Source of the DNA: Corynebacterium tuscaniense
GTDB taxonomy: Bacteria; Actinomycetota; Actinomycetes; Mycobacteriales; Mycobacteriaceae
DNA: 63,656 nt
Reading direction: 5' to 3'
Assembly (NCBI RefSeq): GCF_008693065.1
Contig: NZ_VXKH01000005.1
Span: 1 to 63,656, forward strand
Below, in pieces: positions 24,428 through 35,068 of this stretch (position 1 is the stretch's first letter; every line of letters starts with the position of its first letter). A program made the translations under genes and the position numbers. The notes beneath the pieces are model-generated. The model saw only the letters and a program-made list of their open reading frames with translations, was not told where the DNA came from and ran no database searches.

Positions 24428-26272
24428 ATGGGACGCGCAGTAGGTATTGACCTTGGTACGACGAACTCCGTCGTTTCCGTTCTGGAGGGTGGCGAGCCCG
24501 TCGTGATCGCTAACGCGGAGGGGTCACGCACGACTCCATCCGTCGTCGCCTTTGCTAAGAACGGCGAAATTCTTGTTGGTCAGTCTGCAAAGAACCAGGC
24601 GGTGACCAACGTTGACCGCACGATCCGGTCTGTGAAGCGCCACATGGGCGATAACAGCTGGAACGTCGACATTGATGGCAAGAAGTACACCCCGCAGGAG
24701 ATTTCCGCCCGCACGTTGATGAAGCTGAAGCGCGACGCGGAGGCCTACCTGGGCACCGACGTCACCGATGCGGTGATCACAGTGCCGGCTTACTTCGAGG
24801 ACGCACAGCGTCAGGCAACGAAGGAGGCTGGCCAGATCGCAGGCCTGAACGTTCTGCGTATTGTGAACGAGCCGACGGCGGCTGCTCTGGCTTATGGCCT
24901 GGACAAGGGCGAGAAGGAACAGACCATTCTGGTCTTCGACCTCGGTGGCGGTACCTTTGACGTCTCCTTGCTGGAGATCGGCGATGGCGTTGTTGAGGTT
25001 CTCGCTACCGCTGGTGATAACGAGCTGGGTGGTGATGACTGGGATCAGCGTGTGGTTGATTGGCTCGTCGATAAGTTTAAGAGCCAGCACAGCATTGACC
25101 TGACCAAGGATAAGATGGCTCTGCAGCGTCTGCGTGAGGCTGCTGAGAAGGCAAAGATTGAGCTGTCCTCTGCACAGCAGGCTTCTATCAACCTGCCGTA
25201 CATCACGGTTGATGCGGATAAGAACCCGCTCTTCCTCGATGAGAGCCTGTCTCGCACCGAGTTCCAGAAGATCACTTCTGACCTGCTGGATCGCACGAAG
25301 CAACCGTTCAACCAGGTGATCAAGGACGCTGGCTTGTCCGTCGGCGACATTGATCAGGTTGTGCTGGTTGGTGGTTCCACCCGTATGCCGGCTGTGACTG
25401 ACTTGGTCAAGGAGCTCACTGGTAAGGACCCGAACAAGTCCGTCAACCCGGATGAGGTCGTGGCTCTCGGTGCTGCACTTCAGGCTGGCGTGCTCACCGG
25501 TGATGTGAAGGACGTGTTGCTTCTCGACGTCACGCCGCTCTCCCTCGGCATCGAGACCAAGGGTGGTGTGATGACCAAGCTGATCGAGCGCAACACCACG
25601 ATCCCGACGAAGCGTTCGGAGACCTTCACCACGGCTGAGGACAACCAGCCAAGCGTGCAGATCCAGGTTTTCCAGGGTGAGCGTGAGATGGCTACGGCGA
25701 ACAAGCTGCTCGGCTCCTTCGAGCTCGGCGGTATCGCCCCGGCACCGCGCGGTGTCCCGCAGATTGAGGTCACTTTCGACATTGACGCCAACGGCATTGT
25801 CAACGTGACCGCAAAGGACAAGGGCACTGGTAAGGAAAACACGATCAAGATCCAGGAAGGCTCCGGCCTGTCCCAGGAGGAGATCGACCGGATGATTAAG
25901 GACGCGGAACAGCACGCTGACGAGGACAAGGCTCGCCGCGAGGAGCAGGAGACCCGCAACAACGCGGAATCCATGGCATACCAGACCCGCAAGTTCCTGG
26001 ACGAGAATTCCGATAAGGTCACCGAGGACATTAAGTCCAAGGTCACCGCTGCAGCCGATGAGGTCGACGAGGCGCTCAAGGGCACTGACATCGATGCCAT
26101 CAAGACTGCAGTGGAGAAGCTGTCCACCGAGTCCCAGGAGATGGGTAAGGCCATCTACGAGGCTGAGGCCAACGCTGGCGCTGCCCAGGCTGACGCCCCG
26201 GCGGATGACAATGTCGTTGATGCCGAGGTCGTTGAGGACGACGCTGACGCCGACAACTCCGAGGACAAGTAA
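24428..26272 (+). CDS. dnaK: Chaperone DnaK (Hsp70)
   Basis: A 614-residue ATP-dependent chaperone. The actin-like ATPase domain shows [34 protein letters not shown] and [13 protein letters not shown]; the substrate domain holds [18 protein letters not shown]; the lid ends in a low-complexity Asp/Ala-rich tail typical of actinobacterial DnaK. ATG 24428 is preceded by AGGAGG, though an out-of-frame ATG lies at 24421. It is the first gene of dnaK-grpE-dnaJ-hspR, with grpE 12 nt downstream. Control is by a SigH-like promoter and two HspR sites. One CTTATCGACG copy lies inside (25066-25075). Confidence 0.98.
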   Translation: MGRAVGIDLGTTNSVVSVLEGGEPVVIANAEGSRTTPSVVAFAKNGEILVGQSAKNQAVTNVDRTIRSVKRHMGDNSWNVDIDGKKYTPQEISARTLMKLKRDAEAYLGTDVTDAVITVPAYFEDAQRQATKEAGQIAGLNVLRIVNEPTAAALAYGLDKGEKEQTILVFDLGGGTFDVSLLEIGDGVVEVLATAGDNELGGDDWDQRVVDWLVDKFKSQHSIDLTKDKMALQRLREAAEKAKIELSSAQQASINLPYITVDADKNPLFLDESLSRTEFQKITSDLLDRTKQPFNQVIKDAGLSVGDIDQVVLVGGSTRMPAVTDLVKELTGKDPNKSVNPDEVVALGAALQAGVLTGDVKDVLLLDVTPLSLGIETKGGVMTKLIERNTTIPTKRSETFTTAEDNQPSVQIQVFQGEREMATANKLLGSFELGGIAPAPRGVPQIEVTFDIDANGIVNVTAKDKGTGKENTIKIQEGSGLSQEEIDRMIKDAEQHADEDKARREEQETRNNAESMAYQTRKFLDENSDKVTEDIKSKVTAAADEVDEALKGTDIDAIKTAVEKLSTESQEMGKAIYEAEANAGAAQADAPADDNVVDAEVVEDDADADNSEDK

Positions 26273-26284
26273 GGAGCTGCCACT

Positions 26285-26926
26285 ATGACCAACCCGAACC
26301 AGCCCACGCCTGAGAACCCAGAAGCGCAGGAGACCCCGGAGAACCCGGAAGCAGCCGAGGCTACTGAGGCATTCGAGGCCGAAGAGCAATCCGACACCGA
26401 AGGGCTCGACCCCCAGGTCGACTCTGACGTGGACGGCGATGGGGAGGTTTCCGACCTGGAGCGTCAGCTTGCTGAGCGCACGGAGGACCTCCAGCGTGTC
26501 AGCGCCGAGTACGCCAACTACCGTCGTCGCACGGACCGTGAGCGCGCTCAGACCGCTGATCTGGCGAAGGTCAAGATCGTCTCACAGCTGCTCCCGCTTC
26601 TCGACGACTTGGAGCTCGCCCGCCAACACGGCGACCTGCAAGAAGGTCCTCTGAAGGCATTCGCGGACAACCTGGCCAGTGTCCTGACCGGCCACGGGGT
26701 TGCCCCGTTTGGCGAAGAGGGAGATGCCTTCGACCCGGAGATCCATGAGGCAGTGCAGGATCTGTCCTCCGGTGATAACAAGGTCATCGGAACGGTGCTG
26801 CGCCGCGGCTACAAGCTTGGTGACAAGCTAGTCCGCAACGCGATGGTGATCATCGCCGATCCTGCTGGAGCTGAAGCTCCAGCAGAGGAAGCAGGATCAG
26901 CTGGATCGTCAGATTCGGAGGAATAG
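26285..26926 (+). CDS. grpE: Nucleotide exchange factor GrpE
   Basis: A 213-residue cofactor that releases ADP from DnaK. The N-terminal ~60 residues are a disordered acidic region ([15 protein letters not shown]), followed by a long coiled coil ([31 protein letters not shown]) and the C-terminal beta domain with DPEIHEAVQ and [20 protein letters not shown]. The length is normal for actinobacteria. It is followed by a strong hairpin rather than by dnaJ directly. Confidence 0.95.
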   Translation: MTNPNQPTPENPEAQETPENPEAAEATEAFEAEEQSDTEGLDPQVDSDVDGDGEVSDLERQLAERTEDLQRVSAEYANYRRRTDRERAQTADLAKVKIVSQLLPLLDDLELARQHGDLQEGPLKAFADNLASVLTGHGVAPFGEEGDAFDPEIHEAVQDLSSGDNKVIGTVLRRGYKLGDKLVRNAMVIIADPAGAEAPAEEAGSAGSSDSEE

Positions 26927-26944
26927 ATCGCCCAGGCTGAGCGT

Positions 26945-26980
26945 GGGGGCGGGACGGGGAACCCCGCCCGCCCCCTTTTT
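26945..26980 (+). terminator. Intrinsic terminator between grpE and dnaJ
   Basis: GGGGGCGGG...CCCGCCCGCCCCC forms a very GC-rich stem ending in TTTTT, the classic intrinsic terminator form. It lies inside the chaperone operon, 72 nt before the dnaJ start, so dnaJ-hspR may be read at lower level or from its own promoter. Confidence 0.75.
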
Positions 26981-27051
26981 CTCGGAGTGTTAGATAAATC
27001 GAAAATTTCCGCACGTGACCCACTTGAACTACATGAAAGGAGGAGGTGCAC

Positions 27052-28257
27052 ATGGCTATGCAACAGGAATGGTCCAACAAGGACTATTACGGTGATTTGG
27101 GGTTGACTAAGTCAGCCACCAGCGCCGAAATTAAGAAGGCTTACCGCAAGCTGGCCAGGGAGAACCACCCGGACTCAAACCCCGGCAACAAGGCGGCGGA
27201 AGAAAAGTTTAAGCGCGTAGCCGAGGCGTATGACGTGCTCGGTGATGAGGCTAAGCGCAAGGAATACGACGAATTTAAGTCGATGATGGACTCCGGAGGC
27301 TTCATGCGCTTCGGGGGGAGGGGAGGCTCGGGTTTCCCGGGCGGGTTTCGCACGACGGGCTCCCAAAACTCCTCGGACTTCAGCGGAGGATTCGAAGACT
27401 TCGGGTTTGGACAAGGCGGAGGATTTTCTGCGGAAGGCGGTCTTGGTGACATCTTCGGTGGCCTCTTTAACCGCGGCGGCAATGGTGGCAGGAATGCTCG
27501 GCCGACGCGGGGGGCGGACGTCGAAACGCAAATAACGCTTGACTTCCGTGAGGCAGTGAAGGGCACGACGATTCCGGTGGAACTCACTGGTGAGGCGCCG
27601 TGTACTGATTGCCATGGTTCCGGCTCGAAGGACGGCAAGACCACGACCTGCCCGGATTGTTCCGGCAGTGGCTTTGTCAGCGAGCAAAGGGGCGCTTTCG
27701 GGATGTCGCGGCCGTGCACCCGATGCGGTGGCACCGGGCAGATCGTGGAGCACCCATGTAGCACGTGCCACGGCGGTGGGACGGTGCGGAAGACTCGTTC
27801 GATCACGGTGCGCATCCCAGCTGGCGTGATTGATGGGCAGAAGGTCCGTCTGGCTGGCCAGGGTGAAGCGGGCCCGAATGGGACTCCGGCAGGTGATCTG
27901 TTTGTGAACGTGACGGTCCGCCCGGACAAGGTGTTCACGCGCGACGGGGATGACCTGGAAGTAACGGTCCCGGTAAGTTTCAGCGAGTTGGCTTTGGGTG
28001 GCACAGTGACGGTGCCTACCTTGGATAACCCGGTGAAGGTGAAGGTTCCTGGGGGTACTCCGAATGGTCGGACGCTGCGCGTGAAAGGTCGTGGTGTTCC
28101 GCGCCGATCGGGCACGAATGGTGACCTGATGGTCACGGTGTCTATCACGGTGCCAAAGAATCTAGACACGGCGGCGACGAGTGCGCTGCGGACCTACGCC
28201 CAAGCAGAGAAGGACTCTGGCTTTAACCCACGTGCGGGTTGGGCTGGGGCGGTCTAG
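27052..28257 (+). CDS. dnaJ: Chaperone DnaJ (Hsp40, type I)
   Basis: A 401-residue co-chaperone with J-domain ([11 protein letters not shown] motif in [11 protein letters not shown]), a Gly/Phe-rich linker (about residues 85-145), four zinc-finger repeats ([32 protein letters not shown]) and C-terminal substrate domains. ATG 27052 has a near-perfect AAAGGAGG site; a GTG at 27046 is in frame but overlaps it. It stimulates DnaK ATPase. It is 3 nt from hspR. Confidence 0.96.
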   Translation: MAMQQEWSNKDYYGDLGLTKSATSAEIKKAYRKLARENHPDSNPGNKAAEEKFKRVAEAYDVLGDEAKRKEYDEFKSMMDSGGFMRFGGRGGSGFPGGFRTTGSQNSSDFSGGFEDFGFGQGGGFSAEGGLGDIFGGLFNRGGNGGRNARPTRGADVETQITLDFREAVKGTTIPVELTGEAPCTDCHGSGSKDGKTTTCPDCSGSGFVSEQRGAFGMSRPCTRCGGTGQIVEHPCSTCHGGGTVRKTRSITVRIPAGVIDGQKVRLAGQGEAGPNGTPAGDLFVNVTVRPDKVFTRDGDDLEVTVPVSFSELALGGTVTVPTLDNPVKVKVPGGTPNGRTLRVKGRGVPRRSGTNGDLMVTVSITVPKNLDTAATSALRTYAQAEKDSGFNPRAGWAGAV

Positions 28258-28260
28258 GAG

Positions 28261-28668
28261 GTGAGCACAATGGCTGGTTCGGAACAGTATTCGGGCGAGT
28301 ACTTTGTCATCTCCGTTGCCGCTGAGCTCACAGGCATGCACGCTCAGACTCTGCGCACGTACGACAGGATGGGGTTGGTTAGCCCGGTTCGTACCTCCGG
28401 TGGTGGTCGCCGCTATTCGGAGCGCGACATCAAGCGCCTACGCCAAGTCCAACAGCTCTCCCAGGAGGAGGGAGTGAATCTCGCCGGAATCAAGACGATC
28501 ATTGAGCTCAGCGAGCGGATTGATCAGCTTGAAGGCGAAAATGCCCAGCTCAAGGAGAATCTTGCACAAGCACAACTTGCTTCTCGACGGGGTGGGGAAC
28601 TCGTCCACGTTCCCCGCTCCACTGCGCTGGTGGCCTGGTCCCGATCGTCCCGTCGTGAGCGCAGCTAG
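28261..28668 (+). CDS. hspR: Heat-shock repressor HspR
   Basis: A 135-residue MerR-type regulator: the winged helix begins YFVISVAAELTGMHAQTLRT, followed by YDRMGLVSPVRTSGGGRRYS, and a C-terminal coiled coil (LSERIDQLEGENAQLKENLA). It binds HAIR repeats with DnaK as corepressor (family knowledge). Candidate targets in the window are its own operon (24300, 24365) and clpB (40734). It starts at GTG 28261, right after the dnaJ stop. Confidence 0.94.
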   Translation: MSTMAGSEQYSGEYFVISVAAELTGMHAQTLRTYDRMGLVSPVRTSGGGRRYSERDIKRLRQVQQLSQEEGVNLAGIKTIIELSERIDQLEGENAQLKENLAQAQLASRRGGELVHVPRSTALVAWSRSSRRERS

Positions 28669-28791
28669 GTGAAGCCGATCCTTCTCGGTTTCGCCCTCGT
28701 GTGGTCGCTGTGTTTGCCTCCAGAGTTGTTTCTGGCAAGATTAACTGCAGGTGTGCCCTTGGGGGGCACAAAAGGAGAATAAGGACGCACC

Positions 28792-30813
28792 GTGTTGAGC
28801 TTTGCACAGAACCGGATCATCGTCGTAGCTGCTGCTATGGCGGTGGCAGTGGCGTTGACAGTCCCTGCATTTATGGCCCTGGGGCCGGCGAGTGGATCAC
28901 AGGTGTTTGGGCCTGCTGTGGCGCATGCGCAGGAAAATGAGCCCCGCGCTGTGTACATCGGGGACCGGGTGGTGCTCAAGCCGATTGACTATACGCCGAC
29001 GAAGCAGGAGTGGGTTGTCGGCGGGAATGTTGTGAAAACCTGCGAGTTCCCCGACGGTTTTGATGCTTCCTCGTGTGCGCTGCGCGTTGATTTCCCGGCT
29101 GGCACCAGAATTGATTTGGTGAGCTATTCGCCCACGCATGAGAGCACTATCCCGCTTGTGGTGAAAGATCCTGCGTCCGGGTTTGGTTTTGCGGGCACGC
29201 AGGACACAACGCTGAGCCTCGAGGTGGGGGAAACCGTTACCTTGCGGGCAGACGAGGAGTTGCCACCAGCGGCCAACACGATTGTGTGGCGCAGGGCTGA
29301 CCAGGTAGTGAAGAAGTGTCAGGTGATCTCCTCTGCTGATGTTGCTGCCTGCACCTACCTTCTGGGAGCGGATGATGAAGGCGCAACGGTGAGCGTGGAC
29401 CTCCTGTACCGCAACCGTGTTGTGTCCACTCTTTCGGTCAACGTGGGCAAGGTGAAACCGGTGCCGGGCGACGGTGCGCCGGAAGATGTTCCGTTGGCGG
29501 ATACGCATGAGCCTGTCTACCCGCCGGCTTTTTCCCGTGTGGGCAAGGGCGGCAGCACCCATACACCCTCGTTTAATGTTGCGTATGAAGGCGAGATCTT
29601 TGAGCGCCAGCCCACCCCGGAAGACACGACCTTTGAGGTTGTTTCTGGGCCTGCTGCCGTAGATGCGGAGGGTAAGCTGACGGTGCTTTCTCCACCGGGC
29701 ATGCGCGCGGGGGAGAAGTTTCCTGTGACTGTGAAGGTGACCTACTCGGATGGGTCAGTCGACACAGTGAAAGTAGAGTTTTTGCTGGTAAAAGCTCTTA
29801 TGGCTGACATCAACTCCCCTGCGTATGAAATGAACCGAACCGCAGCCAAGGGAAAGTCGATCACCGTGCACCAGATCGGGGAACCCAGCATATCCGACGT
29901 GGAGTTCTCAGTGGTTGAGCCAGCAGATGGGTTCCAGGGTTGGCTGGTGAGCATCGATAAAACCACCGGCGAGCTGCGCCTCACCTCGCCGGAAGAAAAG
30001 GGTGGTCCACTCACGGTGACGGTGAACGCGGTGTATTCCGATGCGTCAACGGATGAACTTTCGGCCACCATTCACTTCAACGCTGATAGCAGTAATGCCA
30101 GCGAGTTCCCTCCGGCGCAACACGACACAATCATTGTTTCTCCGGGTTCCCCAGGAAGTTTCACCCCGCAAGACCTACCTAGCGGCACCACCTTCGATTC
30201 TGTCAGTGACGGTGGGTTAGAGGACCTCACCGTGGACCGTGAAACGGGGAAGACCGACTTCATCATGCCGCGCGGCGCCGTTCCGGATTCGTTGTACCTC
30301 CCCACCATGGATGTGCTCTACCTGGATGGCTCTGAAAACCGTGTGGCCACACCGGTTCACGTGGCCTCCCTCGCACAGAGTGCGCGGCCACACTGGGACA
30401 AGATCGAGGTTACCCCAGGCAGGAAAACCAAGGCTGAACAAACCGGCACGGTTCCTGATGGCACCACTTTCCAGCTTCAGGAGAGCTTCAGGGCAGAAGG
30501 ATGGAGCGTGCGTATCGACGAAAAAACGGGCGCACTCACCGTCACCACCGCCCGCAGTGAAAAGCCGGCGAAACAAATTGAGATTCCCCTCGTGGTCACT
30601 TACCGCGATGGTGCCCAGCGGGTAGTGAAGGTCGAGGCGGAGAGGCAGGCTGGGAGCCTAGGGTCGTCGATAAGCTACAAGCTGGGGATCAGCACGATGG
30701 ACTGGATCGGTCTGGCTGTGACTATCTTCCTGATGCTTCTGACGTCACTCGTGGTGTCTCAACGTACCCTGGAAATTGCTGAGCAAATCAAACGTCAACT
30801 GCAAGCGAGGTAA
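28792..30813 (+). CDS. Surface protein with repeated Rib/YPDG-like domains
   Basis: A 673-residue exported protein with an N-terminal signal segment (IIVVAAAMAVAVALTVPAFM) and a C-terminal anchor (MDWIGLAVTIFLMLLTSLVV) followed by a basic cytoplasmic tail. Residues ~235-620 contain about four copies of a beta-rich module, each with a start like PPAFSRVGKGG, then TTFEV or TTFQL, then a VDAEGKLTV or IDKTTGELRL turn and a strand such as VTVKVTYSDGSVDTVKVEF. This resembles Rib/alpha-like and YPDG surface domains. There is no LPXTG motif. GTG 28792 follows AAGGAG/AAGGAC. It is 2 nt from the protease gene, hence an operon. An adhesin or stalk role is inference. Confidence 0.72.
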   Translation: MLSFAQNRIIVVAAAMAVAVALTVPAFMALGPASGSQVFGPAVAHAQENEPRAVYIGDRVVLKPIDYTPTKQEWVVGGNVVKTCEFPDGFDASSCALRVDFPAGTRIDLVSYSPTHESTIPLVVKDPASGFGFAGTQDTTLSLEVGETVTLRADEELPPAANTIVWRRADQVVKKCQVISSADVAACTYLLGADDEGATVSVDLLYRNRVVSTLSVNVGKVKPVPGDGAPEDVPLADTHEPVYPPAFSRVGKGGSTHTPSFNVAYEGEIFERQPTPEDTTFEVVSGPAAVDAEGKLTVLSPPGMRAGEKFPVTVKVTYSDGSVDTVKVEFLLVKALMADINSPAYEMNRTAAKGKSITVHQIGEPSISDVEFSVVEPADGFQGWLVSIDKTTGELRLTSPEEKGGPLTVTVNAVYSDASTDELSATIHFNADSSNASEFPPAQHDTIIVSPGSPGSFTPQDLPSGTTFDSVSDGGLEDLTVDRETGKTDFIMPRGAVPDSLYLPTMDVLYLDGSENRVATPVHVASLAQSARPHWDKIEVTPGRKTKAEQTGTVPDGTTFQLQESFRAEGWSVRIDEKTGALTVTTARSEKPAKQIEIPLVVTYRDGAQRVVKVEAERQAGSLGSSISYKLGISTMDWIGLAVTIFLMLLTSLVVSQRTLEIAEQIKRQLQAR

Positions 30814-30815
30814 AA

Positions 30816-33239
30816 ATGCGCGGAAAGCTCAAACGTCTGGCAGCTGCAGTCACTGCGGCCACACTGGTGCTCACCGGCGCGGTTTCACCTGCGTATGGCC
30901 AAGAGACCACTCGCGATGCGTTACAAGCCGCTACCGCGAACACTGGGTATTTAACTGGCGGAAGGCTTCTCCTGCCCAGAAACGACAATGCCGACCTGAC
31001 CTGGAACTCCAGCGCAGGCACCCTGCTAACTCGTCTGGAACCCTCCATACGCATCAACGACATCTTGCAGAAAACCACTTCTGTATCCACCCACCATGAA
31101 GGCGCAACGGAAGTCAGCGAACTACGCAACATCGACCAAGGAAACGGATCAAATACCGGCATTGAGGTCCTGCGCACCTACCGTTTTGACGGAACTACCG
31201 CCACCCTCGAGGTGACGCTGAGCAACACCACCTCCCGCGATCAAAAACTCCAGGTAGACCTGAGCCACTCCGGTGTCCGCCTAGCACCGACCTTCACCGC
31301 CATTTCTGGTGATAACACGCTTCTAGCCACCACGAAGAAACCCGACTACACAGTCCGCGTGGGATTTGAAGGCAACCCGCAAGCAACGGGATTTTCCGGC
31401 GGAAACTTCTTGCCCGAGGTGCCCTACGGTGCAGAAGGAAAAAAGGGACAGCGCAGCGAAGGAAGCGCGCGCTACCAAACCGGACGCTGGTTCAAACCGC
31501 TGAAACCAGGGGAAACCTTCAAGAGCTCCATCAGCGTGACCGCCACGCCCGCGGTTAGCGCAGCAGATTCTGATGGTGATGGCATCCCCGACGAATGGGA
31601 ACGCCACGGGTTTAGGCCCAGCCCCAACGAATATCTGGACTTCCCGCGCTGGGGCGCGTCCCCCGACAAACCTGACGTGTTCCTCCAGCTCAACTGGATG
31701 CAGCCCGAAGTGGATTCTAAAACCTGTGCACCCGGTGGCCGCTACGCACGAACCCCTCGCGGCTATACCGACTTCGTTGCGTGCGCGGAGGCCAACAAGA
31801 ACGAGTACCGGCCCTCCAAGAAAGCCCTCCGAGATCTGATTGACTTGTTCCAAGACAAAGGGATCAATCTGCATATCGACGCGGGCTCGTGGTTCAACAC
31901 CTTCACCACCAATCCTGACGAGATGAAGGGCGGCCCGACAGTGCCGTACCGGAAGCCGTACTACGCCAACGAACCAGTTATCCGCCCCACCCTTATCGCC
32001 GACCGCGATTACTACCTTGGTACACGCGACGGTGTCTTCCGTCTGGGGATTATTGGTGATCAAATGTTGGCTGGTGACTACTCCTCGGGTGTATCCACCA
32101 CTCCCGGCAGCTCTTTCTACGTGGCTAAGCAGTCCATCATGACCAGTGACGAGCAGGTACGAAACACGATCCTGCACGAGCTTGGCCACAACCTTGGCCT
32201 AACCCACGCTGGTACTTCTACCGTGGCGGAAAACCGCAGGCTAGCAAACGTCAACTTGCCCAATTACCTGTCCACGATGAACTACCTGTACCAGTTCACC
32301 CACTTCGGTTACTCCGACCGGGAATACCGCAGCAGCAGTACATTGCCCCGAATCTGCAACGTGAAGAAATGCTACACGGGTTCTTACAGGGTGCCAGCGG
32401 ACTGGGACAACCTCTTGCTCGCAGACGGCATTAGACATTTTGTTATTCCAGAAACTGACCACCACGAGGACTCCACAATCCGTGACCTCGAAGTTAATGG
32501 CGCCGACCAGAACTCTGGCAAGGGTGGCTTCCGCCTCACCCAGGTCCCTGACAAACTCAATGGCATCATTCCCGCTCTGCCAGACAACGTTATCACCGGG
32601 GAGATCACCAACCGTGGCCGAACAGACCACACCTTCATCCTTGAAGCCACCTCCCCCGGCGGCCCATTGTGGCGGCAGAAGTTCCGCGTCGAAGGAATCC
32701 CAAAGGATCTGCCTAAAGATGACTCGACCAATCCAACAGCCGGCAAACGGTCGGTGGACATTCCGATTGAGTTCGGGGACGTTGTCCCTGAGGATTCCCT
32801 CCCGGTGACTATCCGACTGTTCAATGAGGCGGGGGTAGAGCAGTTCAATGAAACGTTCAGTATCCCTGTGTTGGATTACAGCGTTGAGGAACTCTCCACG
32901 GTTGTGGACGAGGTACTCGCCGACCCCAACGGCGACCCTAAGGCGAAGGAAGCAGCGAAAAAGGTTCTTGAACGCCTGGAGAAAGCAAAGAAGGACAAGG
33001 ATGACGGGAACGGCAAGAACCCCGGTGACAAGCCCGTGGTTCCTCCGACTATCCCGGGCAAGCCGGCCACGCCGCCACTTTCAGGAGAAGGATCCAGTAA
33101 CGGTAGTTCCAGCCTGCCTGGTTCCAGTCGCCCGAGCGTAGAACGCGGTGCGGAGTGGAAGATCCCGGTTACCGTCTTCGGCTCGATTCTTGGCCTCGTG
33201 GGCTTGGCCGGGATCTGGGAGCAGTTAGTAGGCCGTTAG
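30816..33239 (+). CDS. Membrane-anchored metzincin-type zinc metalloprotease
   Basis: An 807-residue exported protein. It has a signal peptide (RLAAAVTAATLVLTGAVSPA, cut near AYG), a beta domain to about residue 245, and a calcium-type motif DSDGDGIPDEWERHG near 251 like thrombospondin type-3 repeats. The zinc site is HELGHNLGLTH at about 454-464 with Met-turn STMNYLYQ ~25 residues later, which together define a metzincin. The C-terminal part has an Asp/Lys-rich helix, a Pro/Ser linker and a membrane anchor (VFGSILGLVGLAGIWEQLV). No specific M-family is assigned. It overlaps no gene upstream (2-nt gap) and ends 4 nt inside the convergent pyruvate oxidase gene. Proteolysis of host or envelope proteins is possible but unproven. 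Confidence 0.75.
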   Translation: MRGKLKRLAAAVTAATLVLTGAVSPAYGQETTRDALQAATANTGYLTGGRLLLPRNDNADLTWNSSAGTLLTRLEPSIRINDILQKTTSVSTHHEGATEVSELRNIDQGNGSNTGIEVLRTYRFDGTTATLEVTLSNTTSRDQKLQVDLSHSGVRLAPTFTAISGDNTLLATTKKPDYTVRVGFEGNPQATGFSGGNFLPEVPYGAEGKKGQRSEGSARYQTGRWFKPLKPGETFKSSISVTATPAVSAADSDGDGIPDEWERHGFRPSPNEYLDFPRWGASPDKPDVFLQLNWMQPEVDSKTCAPGGRYARTPRGYTDFVACAEANKNEYRPSKKALRDLIDLFQDKGINLHIDAGSWFNTFTTNPDEMKGGPTVPYRKPYYANEPVIRPTLIADRDYYLGTRDGVFRLGIIGDQMLAGDYSSGVSTTPGSSFYVAKQSIMTSDEQVRNTILHELGHNLGLTHAGTSTVAENRRLANVNLPNYLSTMNYLYQFTHFGYSDREYRSSSTLPRICNVKKCYTGSYRVPADWDNLLLADGIRHFVIPETDHHEDSTIRDLEVNGADQNSGKGGFRLTQVPDKLNGIIPALPDNVITGEITNRGRTDHTFILEATSPGGPLWRQKFRVEGIPKDLPKDDSTNPTAGKRSVDIPIEFGDVVPEDSLPVTIRLFNEAGVEQFNETFSIPVLDYSVEELSTVVDEVLADPNGDPKAKEAAKKVLERLEKAKKDKDDGNGKNPGDKPVVPPTIPGKPATPPLSGEGSSNGSSSLPGSSRPSVERGAEWKIPVTVFGSILGLVGLAGIWEQLVGR

Positions 33240-34987
33240 AACTCGATTGATGCCGCACCCTTGATGTTGCGGAGGTTGGAACGGGCAAGCGTGACCATGT
33301 TTCCAATCCCGCCGTCAAGGACGGTCTTTACCGCGGACTCCGTAAAGCCCTTGATCATTGCCCAATCGAAGTTGGGTGGGAGCGACAAGGCGTTCGGGTC
33401 TGTGACAATGTCCACGAGTACGGGGCCGTCATGATCCAAAGCCTGCTTGAGGGTTTTCTTCAGATCCTGTGGCTTTTCCACACGGAAGGACGTGATGCCC
33501 GCGGCCTGAGCGATGTCGGCGAAGTTCACGCCCTCGTGGGAGGTGCCGAACTCTTTAAGGCCAGCCACCATCATCTCGAGTTTGACCATGCCCAAGGTGG
33601 AGTTGTTAAACACCATCATTTTCACCGGCAGGTTGTGTTCCTTAACTGTGATGAGTTCGCCTAGCAGCATGGCCATACCGCCATCACCGGAGAACGTAAT
33701 CACTTGGCGGTCACGGTCTGCAGCCTGCGCACCAATTGCTTGGGGCAGTGCGTTGGCCATGGTGCCGTGGCGGAAGGAGGCCAACTCGTCCTTCTTACCG
33801 TTCGGGGTGATGTAGCGGGCAGCCCATACGTTGCACATGCCGGTGTCGACGGTGAAGAGGGCGTTGTCGTCCGCAAGCTCGTCGATAAGCTGCGCGGCGT
33901 ACTCCGGGTGGATCGGGGTGGCCTTCTCATTGTGACCGAAGTTCTCAATCACGTTGTTCAGCAGCTTCGCGTGCTCTTTGAGCATCGAGTCCAAGAAAGA
34001 ACGATCCTTCTTCTCCTCAACATGCGGCAGGATGTTTTCAATCACGCTCTTCACATCGCCCACGACCGGATACTGCACTTGGGTGCGGCGGCCGATGTTC
34101 TCCGCCTTGATGTCCACCTGTGCCACATTCTTGGTGGGAAGCCAGGCGTTGTACGGAAAGTCCGTGCCCAACAGAATGAGAAGGTCAGCTTTATGCGAGG
34201 CTTCGTAGCAGGCGCCGTAACCAAGTAGTCCGTTCATGCCCACGTCAAAGGGATTGTCGTGCTGGATGTGCATCTTGCCGCCGAAAGAGTGACCGATGGG
34301 GGACTTGATCTTCTCCGCCAAGGCGAGGACCTCCTCGCGGGCTCCCGCCGTACCAACACCGCAGAAAAGTGTCACAGTCTTCGCATCATTGATGGCCTGC
34401 ACGAGGCGTGCTGCTTCCGCAGGATCGGGGAACACGCGCTTGTTGTTACCACGCGCGATTGTGGATTCCAACAGGGGAACGTCCGCAGCTTCCTGGCTAG
34501 CAATGTCGCCAGGCAGCACGAACACGGATACGCCCTTGCCGGCCATGGTGGATTGGATCGCGTGGTGCAGGATGCGTGCGCCCTGCTCCGGCGAGTTGAC
34601 CATCTCGCAGTAGCCCGAGCATTCTGCGAAGATCTGCTCCGGGTGCGTTTCCTGGAAGAACTTCGAGCCAATTTCCTGGCTAGGGATGTGCGATGCGATG
34701 GCCAGCACCTTTGCGCCATTGCGGTGCGAGTCATACAACCCCTGAATCAGGTGAGTGTTGCCCGGACCACAGGACGCAGCACACACTGCGAGATCTCCGG
34801 TCACCAGGGATTCAGCCCCCGCCGCGAAGGCAGCTGCTTCCTCATTACGGACGTGAATCCACTCAATGCTGGATTCAGCCACTGCATCGGAGACCGGATT
34901 CAGTGAGTCACCCACAATGCCGTAAATACGCTTAACGCCGTTCTTTTCTAGAGTTGCGACAATCTGGTGTGCAAAATCTTTACTCAT
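33236..34987 (-). CDS. poxB: Pyruvate:quinone oxidoreductase (pyruvate oxidase)
   Basis: A 583-residue thiamine- and FAD-dependent enzyme converting pyruvate to acetate and CO2 with electrons passed to menaquinone. It has the N-terminal TPP domain (VKRIYGIVGDSLNPVSDAV, RNEEAAAFAAGAE), the central FAD-type domain and the C-terminal TPP motif FSGDGGMAMLLGELITV with PVKMMVFNNSTLGM. The length matches PoxB/Pqo (~580), with an amphipathic C-terminus for membrane binding. ATG 34987 is chosen because GGAGG is 4 nt away; ATG 34990 would leave 1 nt. It may feed acetate to Pta/AckA, encoded further right. Confidence 0.93.
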   Translation of the reverse strand: MSKDFAHQIVATLEKNGVKRIYGIVGDSLNPVSDAVAESSIEWIHVRNEEAAAFAAGAESLVTGDLAVCAASCGPGNTHLIQGLYDSHRNGAKVLAIASHIPSQEIGSKFFQETHPEQIFAECSGYCEMVNSPEQGARILHHAIQSTMAGKGVSVFVLPGDIASQEAADVPLLESTIARGNNKRVFPDPAEAARLVQAINDAKTVTLFCGVGTAGAREEVLALAEKIKSPIGHSFGGKMHIQHDNPFDVGMNGLLGYGACYEASHKADLLILLGTDFPYNAWLPTKNVAQVDIKAENIGRRTQVQYPVVGDVKSVIENILPHVEEKKDRSFLDSMLKEHAKLLNNVIENFGHNEKATPIHPEYAAQLIDELADDNALFTVDTGMCNVWAARYITPNGKKDELASFRHGTMANALPQAIGAQAADRDRQVITFSGDGGMAMLLGELITVKEHNLPVKMMVFNNSTLGMVKLEMMVAGLKEFGTSHEGVNFADIAQAAGITSFRVEKPQDLKKTLKQALDHDGPVLVDIVTDPNALSLPPNFDWAMIKGFTESAVKTVLDGGIGNMVTLARSNLRNIKGAASIEF

Positions 34988-35068
34988 CATTCCTCCATCA
35001 CATATCGTTTCGTCCGCACCCACGGTACGCCTCTTTCGCACACTCTCTCGGCCGCCACGGTTTTCTGT

